A model generated the notes under the pieces. It made no database searches and was not told the origin of the DNA. It saw only the letters and a program-made list of their open reading frames with translations. A stretch of DNA of 37,041 nt from Candidatus Fermentithermobacillaceae bacterium (lineage in GTDB: Bacteria; Bacillota; Sulfobacillia; Fermentithermobacillales; Fermentithermobacillaceae), in contig DUQH01000117.1 in assembly GCA_012837895.1 (NCBI GenBank), positions 1 through 37,041 on the forward strand, in the 5' to 3' direction. Positions 31,970 through 37,041 of the stretch are shown here, in pieces; the stretch's first letter is position 1, and each line of letters begins with the position of its first letter. Position numbers and translations under genes: made by a program.

Positions 31970-32725
31970 CTACGGCTTGACTGCCCTTGTCGCATAGAAA
32001 CTGGGGATGTTGAATTCATGAAGCCCGCCTTGGCCGTTTGTGTCTTGGTATATATCTGTAAGGACAAAGCCTGCCCTCAGCTGTCCTCCGATTTGTTCTT
32101 CGATGGTGTGGGAAAACTGAATCCCCCAATCATTCTTTGTGGCCTCTTCGTACAGTTGTCTGTCTTTCAACGGGTTATATGGCAGTTTACAGATAAGCGT
32201 CTTGCCTTCATCATCAAATGCGTAATTAATGCCATTATCCAGACCGGCCAAGAGAATGCCACCTTTTCTGAGCACCCTGTAGCATTCCTTCCAAACGGGG
32301 AAAACATCTTCAACGTAGCAATTGGAGACGGGGTGAAAAATGAGATCGAAGGATTCATCTTCAAAAGGGAAAGGTTCTGTCATGTCTGCCTTCACCAGTA
32401 GAATTTCATAGTTTTCCCTTTTTGCGACTTCTTTTTCCCTGAGTAGCTGCATTTCTGAATAGTCCATTACAGTGCAGTTTGCACCTAACGCGGAAAATAT
32501 GGGCATTTGCTGGCCGCCGCCGGACGCCAGGCCTAATATTTCAGCGCCTTTCATTTCGCAAAACCAATGCCTTGGGACGGGTTTTGTAGGTGTTAACAGC
32601 ACATACCAATCGCCGTTCTTTGCTTTTTCGAAAACCTCATGACTGATAGGCTGTCCCCACTCCCAGCCTTCTTCTACCCATTTATCAATGACCTTGGAGT
32701 TTATGTCTGTATATTTGTTGTTCAT
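31970..32725 (-). CDS. Class I SAM-dependent methyltransferase, substrate unknown
   Basis: A 251-residue cytosolic protein with the SAM-binding loop EILGLASGGGQQMP (motif I), an acidic VMDYSEMQL (motif II), VKADMTEPFPFEDESFDLIFHP (motif III and post-motif), and VLRKGGILLAG (motif IV). The N-terminal KVIDKWVEEGWEWGQPIS segment and the overall form belong to a common Firmicutes group of small-molecule or uncharacterised methyltransferases; the substrate cannot be predicted. ATG 32725 is chosen because AAGGGGAGA precedes it; the upstream extension to 32785 has no family likeness. It lies upstream of the opp remnants on the same strand and is one of two intact genes in the accessory segment. Confidence 0.85.
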   Translation of the reverse strand: MNNKYTDINSKVIDKWVEEGWEWGQPISHEVFEKAKNGDWYVLLTPTKPVPRHWFCEMKGAEILGLASGGGQQMPIFSALGANCTVMDYSEMQLLREKEVAKRENYEILLVKADMTEPFPFEDESFDLIFHPVSNCYVEDVFPVWKECYRVLRKGGILLAGLDNGINYAFDDEGKTLICKLPYNPLKDRQLYEEATKNDWGIQFSHTIEEQIGGQLRAGFVLTDIYQDTNGQGGLHEFNIPSFYATRAVKP

Positions 32726-33099
32726 ATAGACTCTCCCCTTACTGACATGGTGAACACCAAGAGAAGTGTGGCCAGAGGGATCCATTCAGACACGGGTTGC
32801 GTAAAGCACTGCTTGTATTGCCGGTATCTATAGACTCACAGAGTTTGTCGAGACAATAAAGCGCACTCCTAATAGCTCATCACAGTTTGCTTCGACAAAT
32901 CTCTGAAGGTCCTTTTCCTTTTTCAAGCCCTTGAGACTTAGCTTCTTTGCCTTACCATTTCATATCTTGAAAAGAGGCATACTAACAATCTCCCATTATG
33001 TAGTTCTCCAGTCGACACGCCAAATTTGTCCGAGGTTGTCCATAGCCAAGCCATTTGCAATCTGCTCTTGGAGCCTGGGCATCTTAGGTATGTTAACGG
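32726..33099. other. Gap between recR and the methyltransferase, holding gene debris
   Basis: This 374-base stretch has no intact gene. It contains a decayed nuclease-like fragment (32828-32980). It also contains a 28-codon frame (33082-32996, minus) reading LQEQIANGLAMDNLGQIWRV before a stop, which I cannot identify. It marks the recR-side edge of the accessory segment. Confidence 0.5.
32828..32980 (-). pseudogene. Remnant of a predicted nuclease/DUF5655-like protein N-terminus
   Basis: The frame reads MPLFKI, an in-frame TGA, then NGKAKKLSLKGLKKEKDLQR and FVEANCDELLGVRFIVS before ending at TAG 32828-32830. The pattern MPLxxI, then K-rich LKxEKDLQ, then VExNxxELxGxRF resembles the start of DUF5655/DUF91-type predicted PD-(D/E)XK nucleases. 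Only about 50 codons remain and one is a stop, so it is debris. The family call is from memory of the pattern and is tentative. Confidence 0.45.
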
Positions 33100-33705
33100 T
33101 TATATCTCACTACGCCCCTCAAGTGCCCTGGCCAAGGTGACTTCATCGGCATAATCCAGGTCAGCACCGAAGGGAAGTCCCCTTGCAAGCCTGGTTACCT
33201 TGACGCCCAGGGGCTTAAGCGCCCTGGCCAGGTAGAGGGCAGTGGTTTCACCATCAATGTCAGGGTTTGTAGCCAGAATGACTTCCTTAACTTGATGGTT
33301 ATTGTGTTTCACCCTGGCGATGAGTTCTTTCACCCTGATGTCGTCAGGGCCAACCCCCTTGAGAGGCTCTATATACCCATGGAGCACGTGAAACATGCCC
33401 TGGTATCCGCCAACCCTTTCTATGGCCAGCACGTCTTTGGGGTAACCTACAACGCATATGGTGGAAGCGTCTCTCTGAGGGTCCTGGCAAACCCCGCATG
33501 GGTCAACATCGGTGAGGTTGCCGCATACAGAACAATACCCGATTGTGTCCCTCACTTCAGCCAGACTGTCAATGAGCTGGTTGATAGATGATTTCCCGGA
33601 AACAACCAGATGAAATGCCAGGCGCTGCGCTGTCTTAGGCCCGATTCCGGGCAGCTTTCGCAGCTCGTCTATTAACCCGGAAATCGCTTTGGGATAAGCT
33701 TGCAT
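33100..33705 (-). CDS. recR: Recombination mediator RecR
   Basis: RecR works with RecF and RecO to load RecA on single-stranded gaps. The 201-residue product has the N-terminal helix-hairpin-helix (LRKLPGIGPKTAQRLAFHL), a four-cysteine zinc finger (Cys58, Cys61, Cys70, Cys73), and a Toprim domain with VVGYPKDVLAIE and ATNPDIDGETTALYLARAL. Walker-B-like LARGLPFGADLDYADEVTL is at the end. Length is normal. It begins 4 bases after the yaaK stop, so dnaX, yaaK and recR form one operon. In Bacillus yaaL and bofA follow at once; here about 6 kb of accessory DNA intervenes. Confidence 0.97.
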   Translation of the reverse strand: MQAYPKAISGLIDELRKLPGIGPKTAQRLAFHLVVSGKSSINQLIDSLAEVRDTIGYCSVCGNLTDVDPCGVCQDPQRDASTICVVGYPKDVLAIERVGGYQGMFHVLHGYIEPLKGVGPDDIRVKELIARVKHNNHQVKEVILATNPDIDGETTALYLARALKPLGVKVTRLARGLPFGADLDYADEVTLARALEGRSEI

Positions 33706-33709
33706 GGGA

Positions 33710-34045
33710 TCACCATTTGAAAGGCATATTCATGCCGCCGGTCACCTTGGACATCTCTTCCTCGCTGACCTTCCTTGCTTCGGTGATGGCTGCATTCACT
33801 GCAGCGACTACCAGATCTTGCAGCATCTCTATGTCGTCAGGATCCACCACTTCAGGATCTATCTCAATGGCCCTCACCTCAAGCCCGCATGTTACAGTGG
33901 CTTTAACCATTCCACCGCCTGAAGTGCCTTCAATCTCTTTGTTAGCCAGCTCTTCTTCTATCCTCTTCATCTCCGCTTGAAGCTTTTGTGCCTCTCTCAT
34001 TAACCTTTGCATGTCGAACCCGCCGGGCCCTGGGAATCTTGGCAT
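33710..34045 (-). CDS. yaaK: YbaB/EbfC family nucleoid-associated protein
   Basis: A small dimeric DNA-binding protein (111 residues) whose gene almost always lies between dnaX and recR. Family features are a Pro/Gly-rich start (MPRFPGPGGFDMQRLMREAQ), a long helix (KLQAEMKRIEEELANKEIEG), the beta-sheet core GMVKATVTCGLEVRAIEIDPE, and the C-terminal LQDLVVAAVNAAITEARKVS. The ATG at 34045 follows GGAGA. The gene starts 15 bases after the dnaX stop and ends 4 bases before recR, so it is translated from the same message. Confidence 0.96.
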   Translation of the reverse strand: MPRFPGPGGFDMQRLMREAQKLQAEMKRIEEELANKEIEGTSGGGMVKATVTCGLEVRAIEIDPEVVDPDDIEMLQDLVVAAVNAAITEARKVSEEEMSKVTGGMNMPFKW

Positions 34046-34060
34046 AAGAAGCTCTCCTTC

Positions 34061-35692
34061 CTAAGTAACCTTGCCATCCAGTATAGTTATTGCAGCTTTG
34101 ACCAGGGGATGCAATTCCTCACCTGTTCCGCCGTTGCCGCCGTTACCGTTCTCGTTATCTAGCACCTCGACCCTGATATTCATCTTGCGTTTGGTCAATT
34201 TCTCAAGATATTCCTGCACTACCTGCTTATGTGGCTGAGAAAGGATTTGTTCCATGTGGGTAGCATACCCTTGGGGATAGCCCAGGACGAGTAGTCTGTC
34301 ATCATCCACCCTCAAGGGGCGGGCAGGCAACAGGTAAGCTCTCGCCTGGATTTTCCTGTCTTTCTGCAGTTGCTCAAGCAATGAGTCCCATATGTGTTTA
34401 ACATTCTCAGACTGCCCTGCAGTTCCGGACAGGGATTCACGCGTTTCCGGGCCTATACTTAAAGCACTCGTATCAGCGGTATCGCCAGATACGAAAGGCT
34501 CACGGGGCGGCTTTGTGTCCTGGCTTGTGTCCTGAACTTGGCGTTCAGCTTTGGCAGACATCTTGCTTACTATCGTGCCTGTCGCCATCTCACCCGTCCC
34601 GGCAGCCTCGTCCTCAAGCAGCAATCCCAACAAATTCATATCCACTACAAGCCTGGGATTATCGCTGTTTCTCATTTCGGAAACTGCACCAGACATGGCT
34701 TTCAGAACCCTTATCAACATGTCTTCAGACAGGGTTTGGGCAAGAACAGACATGTTCGCGACTTCCTGCCGGGTCCTCCCCAGGTCGGCTGTATTAGCGC
34801 CTGATGCCACGAGAAGCAGGTCACGGGCATATGCGCCTATCTCCTGGCACAGCTCGCCCATGTCTTTGCCCCGCTCTGAACAATCTTTGGTGATGCTGAG
34901 GATGGTCTTGACGTTTCTTGCAGCAATAGCACTGAAGAGTTCATCCATTATTTCAGACGCGGCTGCACCCAGGATCTCCCGGACATCTGCTTCAAGCACC
35001 TTGCCGTCACCGTAAGCCAGGCACAGATCCAGCACAGATAAGGCGTCGCGCATGGAACCCTCAGCAGCCCTGGCTATGAGCGTGAGGGCACCTTCCTCCC
35101 ACTGGGCGTCTTGAAATGCCAGGATTTGCTCCAACCTGCCTTCTATGTCCCTAATAGAAAGCCGCCTGAACTCCAGCCTCTGGCACCTGGATGTGATGGT
35201 TACCGGGATCTTGTGTGCCGCAGTGGTAGCGAGGATGAAAATCACATGGGACGGGGGTTCTTCCAGGGTTTTGAGCAAAGCGTTGAAGGCTTCCTGGGTA
35301 AGCATGTGGACTTCGTCGATTATATACACCTTGAACCTGCCCATTACAGGCAAGTACCTTACGCTCTCCCTGAGGCTCCGCATCTCATCAATGCCCCTGT
35401 TTGATGCGGCGTCTATTTCCATTACGTCTACCGAACTGCCGGCGGAAATCGCTTCACATGCCTCACAGCCGTTACAAGGCTCGGAACCTTGGAGGTTGCT
35501 GCAGTTGACTGATTTTGCAAGTAGTCTGGCTACTGTGGTCTTGCCCGTTCCTCTCGGCCCTGAAAACAGGTAAGCGTGGGACACTTTGTTTTCTGTAAGT
35601 GCGTTTTGCAGGATTTTGATTACCGGCTTTTGGTTAACCACATCTTCCCATTTGTTGGGACGCCAGGTGCGGTACAGGGCCGTGTAGGACAA
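34061..35692 (-). CDS. dnaX: DNA polymerase III subunits gamma/tau
   Basis: The clamp-loader ATPase of the replisome. The 543-residue product has the AAA+ core: Walker A GPRGTGKT (45-52), a zinc module with Cys64, Cys73, Cys76 and Cys79, Walker B and DExx in VYIIDEVHML (about 121-130), sensor 1 in FILATTAAHKIPVTITSRC, and the SRC arginine-finger motif. The C-terminal third is less conserved, as in tau subunits. I did not see an obvious frameshift heptamer for a separate gamma form. The start is ATG 35692. The SRP RNA gene ends 45 bases upstream, and yaaK and recR follow, the Bacillus order. Confidence 0.97.
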   Translation of the reverse strand: MSYTALYRTWRPNKWEDVVNQKPVIKILQNALTENKVSHAYLFSGPRGTGKTTVARLLAKSVNCSNLQGSEPCNGCEACEAISAGSSVDVMEIDAASNRGIDEMRSLRESVRYLPVMGRFKVYIIDEVHMLTQEAFNALLKTLEEPPSHVIFILATTAAHKIPVTITSRCQRLEFRRLSIRDIEGRLEQILAFQDAQWEEGALTLIARAAEGSMRDALSVLDLCLAYGDGKVLEADVREILGAAASEIMDELFSAIAARNVKTILSITKDCSERGKDMGELCQEIGAYARDLLLVASGANTADLGRTRQEVANMSVLAQTLSEDMLIRVLKAMSGAVSEMRNSDNPRLVVDMNLLGLLLEDEAAGTGEMATGTIVSKMSAKAERQVQDTSQDTKPPREPFVSGDTADTSALSIGPETRESLSGTAGQSENVKHIWDSLLEQLQKDRKIQARAYLLPARPLRVDDDRLLVLGYPQGYATHMEQILSQPHKQVVQEYLEKLTKRKMNIRVEVLDNENGNGGNGGTGEELHPLVKAAITILDGKVT

Positions 35693-35736
35693 GACTCATT
35701 CCCCCGAAATTGAGATCCCTGTAGGCAATACTGAAT

Positions 35737-36006
35737 TGACCGTGCACCTATCTCCGAATGCCCTCCCCAAGCGATACCGGACATGGCTGGCTCCAGCCAG
35801 GAACCCCTGCGGCACATGAGAGTGACCGCTTACCGCTGCTTCCTCCCGGACCTGACGGGGTTCACGGGTTCTCATTGCGCAGGCCCCGGCCTTCAACGCT
35901 GCCCGCGCCGGCCGGCCTCAAAAAGGAACACCCTCGGATAGGCTTCAACCCCGCTATAGCGGATTGCGGGTTACAGGGCACCGCTAACTCCCCGTCTAGC
36001 ACGGCC
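35737..36006 (-). ncRNA. ffs: Signal recognition particle RNA, large Bacillus type with Alu domain
   Basis: The SRP RNA scaffolds Ffh for co-translational membrane targeting. The invariant domain IV core (the CAGGTCC ... GGAAGCAGC asymmetric loop) lies at 35835-35856 in minus orientation. Flanking arms pair (ATGAGA with TCTCAT, CCTGCG with CGCAGG). The 5' end (GCCGTGCTAG, then GGGGAGTTAGCGG, from 36006) matches the start of the roughly 270-base Bacillus RNA, and the 3' end (GTGCACGGTC, 35737-35747) pairs with it, closing an Alu domain. The ends are accurate to a few bases. It lies between tRNA-Ser and dnaX. Confidence 0.95.
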
Positions 36007-36033
36007 AAACTTTCTAGCAAGGTCAGAATTTTT

Positions 36034-36124
36034 TGGCGGAGGGAGTGGGATTTGAACCCACGAGACGCGTAACACGTCTACACGCTCTCCAGGCGTGCTC
36101 CTTCAGCCGCTCGGACATCCCTCC
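36034..36124 (-). tRNA. tRNA-Ser (GGA)
   Basis: A 91-base serine tRNA with long variable arm. The acceptor stem is GGAGGGA with a matching 3' strand, the T-arm is GTGGGTTCAAATCCCAC, and CCA is encoded. The anticodon stem CACGC/GCGTG holds the loop CTGGAGA, giving anticodon GGA, which reads UCC/UCU. Confidence 0.95.
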
Positions 36125-36147
36125 GTACACACCTGTGGCAGCACTTA

Positions 36148-36237
36148 TGGCGGAGGGGGTGGGATTCGAACCCACGAGGCGCTTGCACGCCTACCCGCTT
36201 TCGAGGCGGGCTCGTTCAACCGCTCCGACACCCCTCC
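36148..36237 (-). tRNA. tRNA-Ser (CGA)
   Basis: A 90-base serine tRNA with long variable arm and encoded CCA. The anticodon stem CCCGC/GCGGG holds the loop CTCGAAA, giving anticodon CGA, which reads UCG. It lies 23 bases upstream of tRNA-Ser (GGA). Confidence 0.95.
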
Positions 36238-36290
36238 CTGGGAATCGAAAAAGCTGCCCTACTAAGATTACTTTAGAGTATATGAGGTTT

Positions 36291-36803
36291 TCAAGTATCT
36301 CCCTGCCGGAGCTGTTCAAAGAACTCCTCTAACAGTTTCCGGCATTCATCCTCTTTTATTCCGGTTATAAGTTCAACCCTGTGGTTGAGCCGTTTGTCAC
36401 ATACTATGTTCCACAACGAACCACATGCCCCTGTGCGCGGATCCATGGTGCCTATGACAAGCCGGGGAATCCTGGCCATCACTATGGCGCCTGCACACAT
36501 GGGACAAGGCTCCAAGGTCACGTACATGGTTGCGTCCAGGATCCTCCACCCTGCTTGGTGCCTTGCCGCTTCACGTATAGCGAGAATTTCTGCGTGAGCT
36601 GTAGGGTCTTTCAGAGTCTCCTTGAGGTTGTGCCCCTGGCCTATGACAACACCGTCTTTGATGATGACTGCCCCTACAGGCACCTCGCCCATGGAATGCG
36701 CTTTTCGCGCTTGCTCCAGTGCCAGCTCCATGCCGTATTCGTGGACGCCGGCATCTTCAATCTTAGCTGGTTGGCAGGGTTGACCGCCCTTTACATCGTT
36801 CAA
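36291..36803 (-). CDS. tadA: tRNA adenosine(34) deaminase
   Basis: It converts adenosine 34 of tRNA-Arg(ACG) to inosine so that one tRNA reads CGU, CGC and CGA. The 170-residue product has the cytidine/deoxycytidylate deaminase fold with zinc ligands His70 (TAHAEI, catalytic Glu72), Cys100 and Cys103 (LEPCPMCAGAI). The first 20 residues are an extra polar leader before EYGMELALEQA; a start inside it is possible, but ATG 36803 is the first in frame. The substrate tRNA gene is about 150 bases upstream on the same strand, and the SRP RNA and dnaX lie downstream, as in Bacillus (yaaJ). Confidence 0.95.
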   Translation of the reverse strand: MNDVKGGQPCQPAKIEDAGVHEYGMELALEQARKAHSMGEVPVGAVIIKDGVVIGQGHNLKETLKDPTAHAEILAIREAARHQAGWRILDATMYVTLEPCPMCAGAIVMARIPRLVIGTMDPRTGACGSLWNIVCDKRLNHRVELITGIKEDECRKLLEEFFEQLRQGDT

Positions 36804-36833
36804 ACTACCGGCCTCACATTGGCTAGTAAGAAT

Positions 36834-36912
36834 TGGTGCGCCCGGGAGGACTCGAACCTCCGGCAGACGGGGATTAGGAATCCCCCGCTCTATCCGCCTG
36901 AGCTACGGGCGC
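36834..36912 (-). tRNA. tRNA-Arg (CCT)
   Basis: Acceptor stem GCGCCCG/CGGGCGC, T-arm GGAGGTTCGAGTCCTCC, and encoded CCA. The anticodon stem GGGGA/TCCCC holds the loop TTCCTAA, giving anticodon CCT, which reads AGG. Confidence 0.93.
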
Positions 36913-36949
36913 ACGTTTCTCTGCAATGCAGTCTTATGGTGTCATATGA

Positions 36950-37027
36950 TGGTGCGCCCGGCGGGATTTGAACCCACAACCTACAGATCCGTAGTCTGTC
37001 GCTCTATCCAATTGAGCTACAGGCGCA
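36950..37027 (-). tRNA. tRNA-Arg (ACG)
   Basis: Acceptor stem GCGCCTG/CGGGCGC with one G-U pair, T-arm GTGGGTTCAAATCCCGC, and encoded CCA. The anticodon stem ACAGA/TCTGT holds the loop CTACGGA, giving anticodon ACG. A34 is the target of TadA, encoded just downstream. Confidence 0.94.
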
Positions 37028-37041
37028 TCCTAATCCGATGG

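Overview
The window looks like the chromosome of an anaerobic, spore-forming Gram-positive bacterium of the Firmicutes/Clostridia type, of medium G+C. The reasons are a Bacillus-style gene order (tadA, large SRP RNA, dnaX, yaaK, recR, yaaL, bofA), the sporulation gene bofA, an rpoE(delta)-pyrG pair, frequent TTG/GTG starts with strong Shine-Dalgarno sites, and a complete set of the first lysine-fermentation enzymes. I cannot name the genus.

Layout. 1-3.7 kb (minus strand): a PhzF-family protein cut by the window edge, CTP synthase (pyrG) and the RNA polymerase delta subunit (rpoE). 3.8-11.8 kb (minus strand): the lysine fermentation operon, transcribed in the order kdd, kamA, kamB, kamC, kamD, kamE. 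It converts L-lysine to beta-lysine, then to 3,5-diaminohexanoate, then to 5-amino-3-oxohexanoate. KamB and KamC are the probable reactivase of the B12-dependent aminomutase. A near-perfect sigma-54 promoter (11884-11898) precedes kdd, and a divergent PAS/AAA+/Fis-type sigma-54 activator (12337-13743) is the obvious candidate regulator. 13.7-14.5 kb: a gene-free stretch with a 12-bp inverted repeat and about 16 degenerate units of a 32-33 bp tandem repeat. 14.5-18.0 kb (minus strand): argS, speB and speE. 18.2-26.3 kb: an envelope block with a class A penicillin-binding protein, an HtrA protease, MurA and two M23 endopeptidases.

26.3-37.0 kb: bofA and yaaL are separated from recR by about 6 kb of accessory DNA. 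This insert holds an intact CDF cation transporter and an intact methyltransferase. It also holds a peptide ABC transporter operon in which all four genes are broken by different kinds of lesion, and fragments of a second methyltransferase and of a predicted nuclease. Beyond it lie recR, yaaK, dnaX, the SRP RNA gene, two tRNA-Ser, tadA and two tRNA-Arg, one of which has the ACG anticodon that TadA edits.

The strongest regulatory story is the sigma-54 promoter and activator pair controlling lysine fermentation. The most puzzling non-coding signal is the 32-33 bp array beside argS. Two genes (kamC and the sigma-54 activator) appear to lack a standard start codon where their conserved sequence begins.
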